Notes under the pieces: model-generated
Database searches by the model: none
Told to the model about the DNA's origin: nothing
The model's input: the letters and a program-made list of their open reading frames with translations, nothing else
In this document: positions 9,622-22,599 of the stretch, piece by piece
Position numbering within the stretch: position 1 is the stretch's first letter
Layout: each line of letters starts with the position of its first letter
Position numbers and translations under genes: made by a program
Assembly (NCBI GenBank): GCA_015680905.1
Contig: CM027377.1
Coordinates: 17,012,501-17,076,500, forward strand
Length of the DNA: 64,000 nucleotides
Reading direction: 5' to 3'
DNA from: Coptis chinensis
Lineage: Eukaryota > Streptophyta > Magnoliopsida > Ranunculales > Ranunculaceae

Positions 9622-11340
9622 TTTTTAAAAAGAATAAATCCTCAAATTCTTCAAGAATTATAGGAAGCTAGCTAAGCATGACAAATCAACTCAAACAAAT
9701 TAAAGTAGTATAAGTCATCAAGGATATGCAACTAAAACGTTATTGAACAAGCTTTAATAAAAAATAATAATGGTGAAAGAAACTAACAATGAGAAATACC
9801 CCAATTATTATGGTGATAGAACTCGTGCATATTTCGTTTCAATATTATTAAATCATATGAAGAAAATCATTGGATACGTTAAAGATTATACTGGAGAATA
9901 AAAATTGAAAATACAAGAAAATAAGCTTACATCTTCATGATAGTGGATTCATCTTCCACCATTAGGGTAGAGATTTTACCCCATCATGAGTTTAGAACAC
10001 ATAAAAAGATAAGAAGTAGATACCACCATTTCACTTGAAACTTGAATTATTGTATTGATTGTTGATCGAGAACAAGAGAAACTAATACACGCTCAAAACT
10101 CTCTCCCTTAAAACAAAACTGAACTAACTAAAGAACTAGCTTGCTATATTTTTCTCTCAAGTCTAGATGTCTTCAATGCCAATTCTCTTCTCTATTTATA
10201 GCTTCTATAAAGAATATCTTGACACATAATATCTTCACATGAAATGGAAACAATCTTTGTGACATGGAAAGAGAATATAAGGTAAAGAAATTTTGGAAAT
10301 GGAATATAGAAGAGATATTCTCAAGGCATGATGAGGGAAGGAAATATAAATTAGTAATCAAATAAAGGATAAAATGGTATTATATTGTTTTGAATTAGGA
10401 ATGGAGTGATTGGCAAGAATATGGAGGATATGGGGGAATATATATGGTGGCAAAGATATAAGGTATTAAGGAATGATTTGATATGATAAAATCAAGGGAA
10501 TAAATGATTAATGGAAATGAGGATATTTAATGGGGTGAAAATGGTAAGGATATATAGTGGCAGTTATGATTATCTTTTCTTGATTTCTTTCCATAATTAT
10601 CAATTCTCTAACATTTCCTTCTATTCTTGATAGAATAATTTATTCCATAAGCTCTCACTTATTGATTCTTTAAATGATATGATCTTTTTTGGCTCATGGG
10701 TTCGGGCTTTGAGTATGCTTTGACCAACATCTTTATTTCCTAAAAAAAATATTAAACCAAATTAATAAAACATATTTTGCATGGGACTTTTCCAAAGACA
10801 TGCACATATATGCAAATAAACATTTATGACCAAAAAATGTGCATAATGCAATGGAATAAAGCAAATGTATGGTTTTATGTTAAAAATACGCCATTAAGCA
10901 TAAATGATATTATAAATTGCCTATAAAACTATATATAAAATATACAATTTTAGGCACTTATAAAATATAAAGGAGAATAAATGTTTGGAAATATATGAAA
11001 TAATCTATTCTTTAAAAATAGGGGTGGAGTCATTCATCATTAGGATTTCTCATTAATTGAATTCTTGAAAACCAGAAAAATTTAGTTTAATTAGTTGATA
11101 AAATAGAAGCAAATTTTCATTCTTAGATTAAATTAGGTTGATAAAATCAAAATCTAAAAATTGTTTTAAATCTCACGTACCTAGTTAGTTATTGGTTTAT
11201 TAAATCTCTTCGCTCTAATTTCTCCATTTCACGGTGTGGTTTGACTCTAACTTGCCACTACTTTTTTTAATTGTTGCTGGTTTGAAAATTATATTCATTG
11301 AGTTGCAGGTTCTAAACGACAAAAATTTGTGGAATTCAAA

Positions 11341-11358
11341 TGGCGCTGCTGCCGTCTT
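11341..11358 (+). promoter_or_regulatory. Primer binding site of Athila-1 (decayed)
   Basis: Two bases after the LTR end, TGGCGCTGCTGCCG resembles the TGGCGCCGTTGCCGGGGA site complementary to tRNA-Asp used by many Athila-lineage elements, with mismatches. Its position right after the LTR fixes the 5' end of the internal region. Confidence 0.6.
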
Positions 11359-11429
11359 GAAGTGTGAAGAAAAAGAGGTGAAAGAGTTGATTTTCCAGTT
11401 GCAAATTAGGTATTTAATAATAATAATAA

Positions 11430-11468
<39 letters not shown>

Positions 11469-12086
11469 AAACAAAAAAAAACAAACAAGGAAGGAAAGCT
11501 TAAGGAAGTAAGCAAAGGAGATACAATTTTTAAGCCCTCCTCGAATCCCCTGTCAGAGGAGTTCTTTGTGTGTTCAAATGCATATTGTATTTTGGGTGTT
11601 TTAAATTTCGTGAGTTAATTTAAATTTCCAATTTGACTAAAGGCAGACGCAGCCTATAAGTGATCACCTAATTCTGATTTGTTTGAGTTTTGGACCTGGA
11701 CTTAAAATTTGACCAATATTAGAGCCAATTAATTAGATTGGTGTTCATAGGACCCCAACTAAAGGGTAGAGTCTTTGTCCAAAGTCCACTGACCAGAAAC
11801 ATTTTTCAAGTTCTTGGAACACATGGTTTCACTTCGGTGACTACTGGTGCAACCGCTAGAGAATTTCAGTGGAATGCGGAAAGTTCAATGAACTTAGTGT
11901 ATGCATAGCCCCACTGGAGTTACCATTGATCACCTTGTGGATGTGAGCGGTTATTCACAGTGATAAAGCCTAGGTGACACCCCTGCTCTTGGTAGGAACA
12001 CAAACTCCCTTGACGGAGATTCAAGTGTAGACCCTTTAAGTTAGACTTTACGATTTATTGCATTTTGCTTGGCATTTGTATTGTGC

Positions 12087-12117
<31 letters not shown>

Positions 12118-12329
12118 TGTTTGCTAGATGAATGTTTAGGAAGTGTGTGTGCATCTAGGTTAGAATTTGCATTCGTTTATGCCCCGTTGGAAACGAGTTA
12201 ACAAACGGCTAACTCGATCTTGGACTCCATATTGTAAGTCTGAGCGAAATCCACCTTTTTCTCCCACAATCATAAGTTTCTCTCCACCAGTCAGCCTAAG
12301 ACCATTCACCATGTCTGCAAATTAAATAA
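11359..12329 (+). other. Untranslated leader of Athila-1
   Basis: No ORF is visible between the PBS and gag. It contains an AAT/AAAT microsatellite (about 11416-11469) and a run of 26 A (12092-12117). Long leaders are usual in Athila elements. Confidence 0.6.
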
Positions 12330-13856
12330 TCAACCAGCTAAAAAGCAACTAAGGGACTACTTTGCCCCTATTGCTTCAAACCCACCCTCAAGCATCAATT
12401 ACCCACCCGTGGAGGCGGCTCAATTTGAGATTAGACCGCCCATCATTAATATGCTTGCTCAGCGCCAGTTTCATGGCTTGGGTAATGAAGATCCATATGC
12501 CAATATAATCAACTTTCTCAACATTTGTGGCACTTTCAAAACAAAATTTGGATGAGAACAATGTGAAGTTGAGACTTTTTCCATTCTCCCTTTCGGACAA
12601 AGCCCTTTTGTGGCTAAATTCTTTCCCGGACAAGCCCATTAGCACCTGGGATGAATTGTTGAAAAAGTTCATGGGACAATTTTATCCCATTTCGAAAACT
12701 AATGCGATGAGAGCGGCGGTAATGGATTTTAAGCAAGCTGAAAACGAGCATTACTATGAGTGTTGGGACCATTTTTACACTCTTCTTTTGAAGTGTCTCC
12801 ACCATGGTTATGAAAAGTGGCAATTAGTCCAATTTTTCACTAAAGGAATTTTGCAAGATCAACGCCAAATGATCCAATCCATGCACAAAGGCAAGTTCAT
12901 TTACTTGACCGGATCAGAGGCATTCACATTCCTCCAAGACTTAGCTGAGGATTCACAATAGTGGGGTATTAGTACTAGTACCACCCCAATCTATGAGAGA
13001 CAGACTAGTAAACCTAGGAAAGGAGGTATGTACGAAGTGAAGAGAGATCCCGACGAACTCAAAACTGTGTTGGATAGTCTGAACAATTTGACTAAGCAGT
13101 TTGCTGCTTTTGCCTTAACATCTAATAAGGCCTAAAGTCAACAAGTGTCGTCTGCTTTTAGTTCCGTGATGAGTGTGCACAATGAACCAAACACTTTTCC
13201 GTGCACAATTTGTTCAGGTCCAAACCATACTGCCCATTTATGTCCCATCTTTGTTCAACAACCTGAGTCCACCATGGAACAAGTGTGTGCCTTTAATGAT
13301 TTTAGGAGAACACCCCTAGGAGCTTTTAGTCCAACATACAACAAGGATTGGAGAAACTACCCTAACTTCTCTTGGAGACAGAATTTGCCTTAAAACCAAC
13401 AGTTAGGTCCACCATGCTTTTCTAGTAATAACCAGGGTAGGCAACAGAACCAGCTCCCCATGAACCAGCAGATGAATCCAACCCAGTCAACCAGTACAAC
13501 CCATCTTCTAGTTCCCAGTATGTTCCATCCCAACAACCACAAAGACAACCATGGGAAGAACCCTTCCATAAGCTTGAACAACAAGTGAGCCAACAGTCTA
13601 ACCAGATTAGTCAACTCATTAACCTTGTAGCCGCTAGAGAGAAAGGAACGTTCCCAACTCAACCATTGGCTAACCCAAAAGGGAACACCAAGGAAAATGT
13701 CTTTGAAGTTTCAAGTTCCCAAGACAATACTATTCCTAGGGAGATGAAAGTAGTCACTACACTAAGATTAGGAAGACAAATTGACAATCAGGTTAGGATG
13801 CCAAGGAGTCTACTACTCCAGCCCCACCTAGTCAAGAAACTGAGTCAACTGTAACC
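12330..13856 (+). pseudogene. Athila-1 gag
   Basis: Gag forms the capsid and nucleocapsid of the virus-like particle. The frame starts around RDYFAPIASNPPSS and INMLAQRQFHGLGNEDPY, a typical Athila gag opening. It shifts near 12545 and continues as KLRLFPFSLSDKALLWLNSF, KKFMGQFYP and the G-I-L-x-x-Q-R segment to a stop at 12958. A nucleocapsid piece with the CCHC knuckle CTICSGPNHTAHLC is at about 13204-13245, followed by a Q/N/P-rich tail broken by stops at about 13391 and 13585. At least four interruptions are visible, so no full gag can be made. Confidence 0.85.
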
Positions 13857-14011
13857 CCGAGTTCCAAGACTCCACAACAAAAGCCAGATGACTCCCAGAC
13901 TAATCCAGATTCCCAGATTATAACTCTCATGCCAAAAGCCCCTTTCCCAGAGTGTCTCGCTCAAAATAAGAAGGATAAACAGTTTTCTGAGATTATGGAG
14001 GTTTTAAAAAT

Positions 14012-17000
14012 GTGAGCATTAATATTCCCTTTCTCAGCGTAATTCAGCAGATCCCATCCTACACAAAATTTGTGAAAGACTTGTGCACTATTAAGAGGAA
14101 CACCCATGTCCCTAAGCAAGCTTTTCTTGCTGCTCAAGCCACATCCTTAATCCACCAGAAAACCACAGTTAAGCTTAAGGATCCTGGGAGCCCTACAATT
14201 TCTTGCTACATTGGAGACAAGTTCAAGGGCAATGCTCTATTAGATCTTGGTGCTAGTGTTAACTTGTTACCTTATTCTGTTTATCAGGAGTTGGGCCTAC
14301 AAGATTCAAAGCTCACAAGAGTCACCTTGCAATTAGCAGACCGATCTGTTAAGATTCCGCATGGTATAGTTAAGGACGTCTTAGTCAAAGTAGCTAACTT
14401 CTACTACCCTATAGACTTCATAGTTTTCGACACTCATGAATCAGTACATAATAGAATTCCAATCATTTTAGGCCAACCATTTCTAGCCACAGCCAATGCC
14501 TTGATAAACTGTAGAAATGGTGAGATGAAGATGTCCTTTGGGAATATGTCCGCAGATGTGAATGTTTTCCACCTTATGAAGAAACATAGTGATGATGAGG
14601 ATACTGGTGAAGTTTTTCTCCTCAATAGTTTGATCCCTACTCCACAAGTGGAAGACCCATTAGAAGCCTGTTTAACCCATTTTGCTTGTGACTTTGACAT
14701 AGATGGATCCATTAGTATTGTGAATGAGTTATTAGATTTTGTACCTATCCTAGAGACCAAAAACTGGAAAGCTAAGGTAGAACCACTCCACCTTCCTATT
14801 CCCGAAACAATTTCCAGTGTTGATTCTAAGTTTGAGCCTAGTAGTGAGCCCAAGTTTGATTCTACTCCTTCACCAGCAAGCCCAGAACTTAAACCTTTGC
14901 CAGCTGAACTAAAATATGTTTTCTTAGGACCCAATGAGACATACCCTGTTATTGTTGCCTTTGATCTATCAGATGAACAAGAGATCTTATTAGTTGAAGT
15001 TTTGAAAAAGCATAAGTCTGCCATTGGTTGGTCCCTTAGTGATATCAAAGGTATTAATCCTTTATTGGTTCAACATAAAATTCACTTGGAAGATAATGCT
15101 AAAACTTCTAGAGAACCCCAGAGGAGATTGAACCCACACATGAAAGAAATGGTCCGAGCTGAAGTTTTGAAGCTCCTAGATGTAGGTATCATCTACCCTA
15201 TCTCAGATAGCCAGTGGGTTATCCCTGTACAAGTTGTACCCAAGAAATCCGGGATAACTGTTGTCCCAAATGATGAAAATAAGTTAGTCCCAACCAAAGT
15301 TCAAACCGGATGGAGAATGTGCATAGATTTTAGGAAGCTTAATGCACAAACAAGAAAAGATCATTTCCCTCTCCCGTTTATTGATCAGATGTTGGATAGA
15401 TTAGCAGGCCATGCTTTCTATTGTTTCTTAGATGGTTTCTTTGGTTACTTTCAGATTGTTATAGCCCCAGAAGACCAAGAAAAGACTACCTTTACCTGTC
15501 CTTTTGGTACATTTGCTTATCAACGCATGCCTTTCGGGCTTCGTAATGCACCTACGACTTTTCAAAGGTGTATGGTTAGTATCTTTTCTGACATGGTAGA
15601 GAGGTTTTTAGAAGTTTTCATGGATGACTTCTCTATCTTTGGTTCTTCTTTTAATGATTTCTTGAACCATCTGAGTCTTGTCTTAGAAAGATGTGAGGAG
15701 AAAAACTTAGTCCTAAATTGGGAGAAATGCCACTTCATGGTGAAGAAAGGCATCATCTTGGGTCATGTTGTTTCTAGTGAGGGTATCCAAATTGACAAGT
15801 CTAAAATTGATGTGATTTCTACTCTACCAATTCCCAAGTCTATGAAAGATGTTAGATCTTTTTTAGGGCATGCAGGTTTTTATCGTCGGTTCATAAAGGA
15901 CTTTAGTCAAATCGCTAGGCCTCTAAGTAACTTACTTGCTAAGGATGCTCCTTTTTATTTCACTGAGGCCTGTATTAAAGCTTTTGACTATCTGAAAAAT
16001 GCTTTGACCACTGCACCCATTATCCGACCACCTAACTGGTCACTCCCTTTTGAGTTGATGTGTGACGCTTCTGATTACGCGGTTGGTGCTGTCTTAGGTC
16101 AAAAGGTTGATAAACTCCCTCACGTCATCTATTATGCTAATAGAACTCTCAATGATGCCCAACTTAACTACTGAACTACCGAGAAAGAGTTGTTGGCAAT
16201 TGTTTTTGCTTTTGATAAGTTTCGACACTATTTGATTGGTTCCAAAGTGATTGTTTACTCTGATCATGCGGCTTTAAGGCATCTTCTTTCTAAGAAGGAT
16301 GCCAAACCACGATTGATCCGATGGATCTTATTGCTGCAGGAGTTTGATATTGAGATTCGTGATAAAAAAGGAACTGAAAATGTAGTTGCCGATCATCTGT
16401 TTAGGCTAGTGACTGAGGCCATTGAAAACTGGCCTATTTCTGAGAGTTTTCCTGATGAGCACTTGATGGCTGTTGCTCAGACCCCATGGTATGCTGACAT
16501 AGTGAACTTCCTTGTCACCACTCAATTACCCAATCATTGGAATAAGCACGATAGATCTAAGTTTTTGGCCACTGCTAAATGTTTTGTTTGGGATGACCCC
16601 TACCTCTTTAAGTGTTGTCCAGACCAGATAGTGCGTAGGTGCATTCCTGAGTGGGAACATAGAGCTATTCTCTCATTTTGTCATGATCATGCATGTGGTG
16701 GCCATTTTGGCTCCAAAAAGACCGCTGCAAAGTGTTACAATGCGGATTTTATTGGCCTACATTGTTTCATGATGCCCATACTTACTGTCAAGCTTGTAGT
16801 AAATGTCAACACCTAAGGCGTATGTCTCGTAGACACATGATGCCTCTTACCCCTATTCTGATTGTGGAAGTTTTTGATGCGTGGGGTATTGACTTTATGG
16901 GACTTTTTTCTAACTCCCATGGCTTTGAGTACATTTTAGTAGCGGTTGACTACGTCTCAAAGTGGATTAAGGCTATTGCATGTAGGACCAATGACCATAG

Positions 17001-17799
17001 AGTTCTTGTCAATTTTCTAACGGAACACATTTTTGCTAGATTTGGTACTCCCCGTGCTATCATTAGTGACGAGGGAAAACACTTTTGCAACAATGCTTTT
17101 GAAAGTTTAATGAAGAAATATGGGGTTACTTACAAGGTTGCCTTACCTTACCACCCCCAGACCAATGGCCAAGCCGAGGTCTCCAATAGGGAAATTAAGC
17201 AAATCCTTGAAAATACGGTCTGACCAGATAGGAAAGATTGGAGTTTAAGACTCCCTGATTCACTTTAGGCCTACAGAACTACTTTCAAAACACCTATTGG
17301 TATGTCACCTTATCGTCTAGTCTTTGGTAAGCCTTGTCATTTGCCTATAGAGTTAGAGTATAAAGCCTATTGGGCCGTAAAAAGCCTTAATTTTGACCTT
17401 GTCAAGGCTAGTGATCATAGGAAGTTGCAATTGAATGAGCTTAGGAATGATGCATATGACCTCTCTAAAAAGTACAAAGCCAATATGAAGAGGGTGCACG
17501 ATAACCAAATCATGAGAAAGGAATTTTTCGTTGGTCAAAAAGTTTTACTGTATAATTCCCGTCTTCATTTGTTCCCTGGGAAATTAAAAACTCGTTGGTC
17601 TGGTCCTTTTATAGTCACGCATGTCACTCCTTATGGAGCAATCACAGTTGAGAACCCAAAAGATGGTGGTACTTTTAGTCAATGGTCAACGTTTGAAGCC
17701 ATTTTTGGAGTTACGTTCCCCATAAGTAGAGGAAGTACTTCTGGAAGATCCTGTCTATCAGGATTGATCATCTTTTCGATCACTGCTGCATCGGGCTGA
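14012..17799 (+). pseudogene. Athila-1 pol (protease, RT, RNase H, integrase)
   Basis: Open from 14012 to a TGA at 16172-16174 (720 codons). Protease is shown by ALLDLGASVNLLPYS (residues about 75-89). RT is shown by GWRMCIDFRKLNAQ, the F-G-T-F-A-Y-x-R-M-P-F-G block and the active site FMDDFSIFG (about 15617-15643). RNase H starts at about 16050 (MCDASDYAVGAVLG), is cut by the TGA, and resumes [15 protein letters not shown]. Integrase has an H-H-C-C finger around 16680-16810 with a frameshift, catalytic sites [14 protein letters not shown] and [10 protein letters not shown], stops at 17221 and 17267, and then the C-terminal [17 protein letters not shown] module. All three integrase acidic residues are present. 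The element is dead because of the stops and shift, not because of active-site changes. There is no chromodomain, as expected for Athila. Confidence 0.92.
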
Positions 17800-19617
17800 C
17801 GACGTAAACCTTAGCGCTTTTTGGGAGGCAACCCAAAGTATTGTACCTATTCCAAACTCTAGGTTTGGGGGTGCACTTGTATATATAGTCGTTGTAGTAT
17901 AGTTGCATTTCCTTGTGCTTTCATTCTTATTTTATTGGCAGGAAATGTGATTAGTAAATAAGTATCAAACAAGGTAAAATGTTTTAATTTCTCTCTTTCC
18001 AAGCTTACGTTCATTTTGTACTTAACATTATTATTGTCATTTTGGTGGCTTAGTTTTCAACATTGGGGACAATGTTTCATTTAGGTTTGGGGGTGTTGAA
18101 ATTTACAATTTTCTCTTTGATGTTTATGATTTTTGTTTTTTTTTAAAAAGTGGTGTTCTAGATTTCAACTATGGTCAACTATGGGATTCTTATGATAATA
18201 AAGGTTTGATACCCTTTCAATGATGAAATAGGTCTAGAAGTCTTAATTTGGCTACATACTTTGACTTGAGTCTTAGAAATCTGAGTTAATTAGAGTGTAA
18301 TAGACCTTGCATTAGTTCTTGAGTATCTTTGCATGAATCTTGCATTGCATTTTATGAGTAATGAACTTCTGGAATCTAAGAGTCAGATGAATTAACTAGA
18401 CAAAACCTATGAGTTTGAGCCAAAAGCCTGCATTATGTGTGAATTTTCTTGAGTGATGACACCATGGATGAAGCTTTTCCAAGTAGAGAGATGCACACGT
18501 CTTCTTGCTAGATCACCACACGGACACCTAGGTAGAATTTAGGCCTTCTTTGACCGTTTGAGCTTGATATATCCCACCTATATATATCATTTCCTTTGAA
18601 GCCCTTTTGAATCCTTGCTCTTTAAGCCTTTTTCTTGTGAACCAAACTCTTTAACCCATATCTTTTAACCCATAATATAGCCTACCTAAGTTGTTACTTG
18701 AGAGTTAGGATGACTGTGAAGAAAATAAAGAAAGTGTACTCAAAGTTAGTTGCTTCCTTAACAGAAAAGTCAGAGTTTCAAGACCTTGCCGCAAGTCAAT
18801 TAAAAATCAAAATGGCAAGAAGATGTGCCCGGCCACCTCCAAAAAAAATCTAAACAAAAAAAAAAAAAAATCAAAATCTTGGGCCTCCTTGAAAGTTACA
18901 ATTTGAAGAAGTACTAAAGTTTGAAGTTTCTCAAAGTAGTTGTGAAGATCCTATTCTCTCAAGTAATAGTTATTTGAAATACCCATTCCTTTTCTTGTGA
19001 ACCCCTACCCAAACCCTATTACAACCAATTTAAGACCTCTAGCTTCCTAGGCTAAGTGTGGTGTGAAAGTAAGAAGATGATGTGATGATCGACCTCAGCT
19101 TCTTTGGTTAGTCATTGAGAGTGTAAGGATTGAGTGTGCCCGCGCACACTAGAAAGACCTTGACTTGGAGTGTAATAATATGAGTGATATGTGTCTATGA
19201 CATAGCCGGTGAGAACCCAGGTTAATGATTCTTTCTAAAGATACCAGAAGTGAAGTTACTCGTGCATAGCATTGCATCTTTTCATAGCAGAGTGCTTATA
19301 TTTCTTAATGCTTGTGTTTATTGCATTTTTATTAACTCTGGTGTCACGAGAATTGAAGTTTGTTGCCAAAAGAGATGAAAGGACTTTGCTGAGATAACTT
19401 AGGGTGATAACCTTGATAATCGAGTCTTTATAGTCTAATTCCGAACACCAGAATTTTGTGGGTATATTCTCTGCAAACCCTCACGAGATAACACTCGTCC
19501 TCTAGGGGTAACCTTGAGGTTTAACGACTTGTTGCACAAGCTAAGTGTAGCCGCGATTCCTGCGAAAGTGAGTTAGGATTTTCTTTTGTTTTATTTTGCT
19601 CGAGGACTAGCAAAATG
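17800..19617 (+). other. Athila-1 3' non-coding region with repeated polypurine-like tracts
   Basis: It begins with the conserved GGGAGGCAACCCAA block at 17822-17835. AGGTTTGGGGGTG occurs at about 17861 and 18081, and again as the true polypurine tract at about 19618. No env-like ORF is found, and stops are frequent in all frames. A run of 14 A or more is near 18857-18871. Confidence 0.75.
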
Positions 19618-19633
19618 TAGGTTTGGGGGTGTT
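19618..19633 (+). promoter_or_regulatory. Polypurine tract of Athila-1
   Basis: TAGGTTTGGGGGTGTT lies directly before the LTR start TGATAAG, in the family-typical setting GAGGACTAGCAAAATG. It is the priming site for plus-strand synthesis. Confidence 0.8.
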
Positions 19634-20884
19634 TGATAAGTGCCTAAAATTGTATATTTTATATATAGTTTTATAGGCACTTTATAATATCATTTATGCT
19701 TAATGGCGTATTTTTAACATAAAACCATACATTTGCTTTATTCCATGGCATTATGCACATTTTTTTTGTCATAAAGGTTTATTTGCATATATGTGTATGT
19801 CTTTGGAAAAGTCCCATGCAAAAAATATTTATATTAATTTGGTTTAATATTTTTTTAGGAAATAAAGATGTTGGTCAAAGCCCAATCAAAGCCCGAGCCC
19901 ATGAGCCAAAAAAGATCATTTAAAGAATCAATGAGTGAGAGCTCATGGAATAAATTCTTCTATCAAGAATGGAAGGAAATGTTAGAGAATTGATAATTAT
20001 GGATGGAAATCAATAAAGAATAATCACAACTACCACTATATATCCTTACCATTTTCACCCAATTAATTATGGATGAAAATCAAGAAAGGATAATCACAAC
20101 TACCACTATATATCCTTACCATTTTCACCCCATCAAATATCCTCATTTCTATTAATCATTTATTCCCTTGATTTTATCATATCAAATCATTCCTTAATAC
20201 CTTATATTTTTGGCACCATATATATTCCCCCATATCCCCCATATTCTTGCCAATCACTCCATTCCTAATTCAAAACAATATAATACCATTTTATCCTTTA
20301 TTTGATTACCAATTTATATTTCCTTCCCTCATCATGCCTTGAGAATATCTCTTCTATATTCCATTTCCAAATTTTCTTTAACTTATATTCTCTTTCCATT
20401 TCATGTGAAGATATTATGCATTAAGATATTCTTTGTAGAAGCTATAAATAGAGAAGAGAATTGGCATTGAAGAGATCTAGACTTGAGAGAAAATACAGCA
20501 AGCTAGTTCTTTAGTTAGTTCATTTTTGTTTTAAGGGAGAGAGTTTTGAGCGTGTATTAGTTTCTCTTGTTCTCAATCAACAATCAATACAATAATTCAA
20601 GTTTCAAGTGAAATGGTGGTATCTACTTCTTATCTTTTTATTTGCTCTAAACTCATGATGGGGTAAAATCTCTACCCTAATGGTGGAAGATGAATCCCCT
20701 ATCATGAAGATGTAGGCTTATTTTCTTGTATTTCCAATTTTGATTCTCCAGTATAATCTTTAACGTATCCAATGATTTTCTTCATATGATTTAATAATAT
20801 TGAAACGAAATGTGCACGAGTTCTATCACCATAATAATTGGGGTATTTCTCATTGTTAGTTTCTTTTACCATTATTATTTTTTA
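19634..20884 (+). repeat. 3' LTR of Athila-1, first part (split by Helitron)
   Basis: It matches 7053 onward from TGATAAGTGCCTAAAATTG. It continues after the Helitron at 39231-39829, for a total of 1,850 bp. A local duplication of about 65 bp (ACTACCACTATATATCC at about 20029 and 20101) is absent from the 5' copies. A TATA box is at 20443-20450. The inverted 5' copy shows the uninterrupted join, proving the Helitron target. Confidence 0.9.
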
Positions 20885-20914
20885 CTAGTAAACGGGCACG
20901 TGTGTTGCACGTGC
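20885..20914 (-). terminator. Helitron 3' end: hairpin plus CTAG
   Basis: Plus strand: CTAG (20885-20888), an 8-base spacer, then inverted arms GCACGTG (20896-20902) and CACGTGC (20908-20914) around a 5-base loop. On the element strand this is the hairpin 8 bases before the 3' CTAG, the rolling-circle termination signal of Helitrons. Confidence 0.9.
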
Positions 20915-21272
20915 TAGGTAATAAAAATTGGGGAAAAGAATGAACGCATGTAAATTAGAATAGTAAATTAAAAAGTTAAATAAGAAAAAAAACACTTCAG
21001 TTCTCAAGGTATTTCTAAAGTTGACCTCCAGTGTGTATTTTTTACTGAAAAATATTTGGAGACAATTTTGGTACTTTGTAAACTTGTGCTGTATAATTAC
21101 CAACCAAGTGTACTACTGCCTCTACCGCTAATCAGGATCAGAGAGAATTTAGTAAGATGTTTACCACTTGATAATAGAACTGAAGCTGTGAAAAAAAAAG
21201 CCCGTTTACAATTTTGATTATGATTCCTATTGCGCTCCCAATAAACAGTCTACTCATTGCAACAACATTAGC

Positions 21273-21860
21273 ATGAGCTCCACAGCACAAAAGGTTTTAA
21301 CCCGGACCGGTAGTCCGGCGTCCTTCCTTTTCCAATCTGTGAAGAATGACCAGACTTGTCCACCTCAGCAAGTCTTACTTAGCAATACTATTGATGTAAC
21401 TGTTGCCAATATGGGAAAAAACTCCCAAGAGGGAAGCAAGCTAGTCCAACCCCACCAACACCTTGTCCAGCATATGCAACAACATCTTCCACCTCCATAC
21501 CAAGATGATTCCTCATTTAAATATGTGTCAGGTGCCTCTCTGCAGCATGAATCCTCCAATGTGTGTAGCTGGCGCATAGGAAGTAATTTTGGAAAAAAAT
21601 AATTTAAGTGTGAACTTGTCGGGCAGTTATCATGAGAGAAATGGTCCGAATGTAGGCAGCAGTGATGTCGATGCCAGAGATATGAATGATGAATATGAAA
21701 ATCTGGTACCTGGAAAAAGTAGGGTAAGTTGCAGTACTGTGAGCCTCAACATGAGCATACTGGATGGAACTCCACCTTAACCAGATTCATTTACCAGAAT
21801 AAGTACTGCTTCAAGAAAAAGGGAACTTTTGTTGTTATACTTCGAAATAGGAATCCCTCT
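21273..21860 (+). pseudogene. Captured PRR7/PRR37-like clock protein fragment
   Basis: Open from 21273: STAQKVLTRTGSPASF, QSVKNDQTC, HQHLVQHMQQHLPPPYQDD, and in the next frame LSGSYHERNGPNVGSSDVDA with ...ENLVPGKS. The order of an S-P-A-S-F segment, a His/Gln-rich run, a glycine/asparagine/serine stretch and G-K-S resembles the region just before the CCT domain in plant pseudo-response regulators PRR7/PRR37. A short NKYCFKKK at about 21805 in another frame could be the last trace of the CCT motif. This is pattern memory; other low-complexity transcription factors are possible. Frameshifts and stops make it a pseudogene. It lies near the 3' end of the Helitron, on the strand opposite to the element. 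Confidence 0.5.
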
Positions 21861-22599
21861 AGTGTTAGTGATCATCGCTAGAGCCTTCTAGTGTTGGTCA
21901 AAACAACGCATTCTAAGGACTTCCATTTCACCTGCTTAAGTGTGTGAACTGTTTGGTCGTAGGTCAGAGCATATTTGTGTATATTGATTAGAGTCTCTCT
22001 ATAAATTAGGTCGGTGAAGTTCTAGGAGCATGTGGGTACTGGAGAAGGAGAGCATTTATAATCTATTTAGGGGGCAATAAGCAATCCAATCAGTGCACCC
22101 CTGCAAGTTGAGTTGGATGCTACCACTGGTTAACTAAGCGAGTAAGTTTTGCCAAAAATGTAGTGTTTTTTCCTTATTCAAGTGAAGAGACACTAACCAG
22201 CATTCATAATCATAACAAATACACCCTAGGTCAAAACAAATACACCCAATTTTCATGTTAAAACAAATTATGAAAGTGAATATATATGTAGTCTAAAGGA
22301 AAACCAACTTTAAATCTATAACAGGAAAAATTAGAGTTTAAGCATCGTCAGTATATTACAGAAAAGCTTGATGCAAGAGACCAGTAAACCAATCCACAGT
22401 TATGCATTTTATCTAACAGCAACACAAAATCACAGTAAGGGAAATAGTATCTTACAACTTATTTTTTGTTGTGAAATAGCTCTCCAGCAAGTTACTGATG
22501 GAACGGGAAAGATCAAAGTTAGAGAGCAAATAATTGCTTTAAATCCATAAAAATGAAGAAAGAAAACACATAAGACTTACACATTCCCATTAGAACATT
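21861..22599. other. Helitron interior, nothing recognised
   Basis: AT-rich sequence with no domain or repeat I can name. It lies between two captured fragments and may be intron or flanking DNA that came with them. Confidence 0.4.

Larger units (their letters stand above)
7053..11338 (+). repeat. 5' LTR of Athila-1, rearranged with inverted duplication
   Basis: The 3' LTR of this element totals 1,850 bp, but the 5' one occupies 4,286 bp. Segment 7053-8088 is LTR sequence from its start, plus orientation. Segment 8089-8223 and 9622-10960 is LTR sequence in minus orientation, running from the middle of the LTR back to its start. Segment 10957-11338 is the LTR tail in plus orientation, ending GAATTCA next to the PBS. 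The Pack-MULE (8224-9621) interrupts the inverted part. The 33-bp block at 8089-8121 is repeated inverted at about 10970-11002, marking the breakpoints. This looks like a fold-back or template-switch rearrangement within the LTR. Confidence 0.85.

Noticed and set aside
7650-10361. Two near-identical 62-residue open frames (7650-7838 plus and 10173-10361 minus)
   Set aside because: They agree only because both lie in copies of the same LTR in opposite orientation. They have no start context or family and lie in the U3 promoter region.
14434-15048. 204-codon open frame on the minus strand
   Set aside because: It is the antisense shadow of the Athila-1 protease-RT region, where the plus frame has clear domain motifs.
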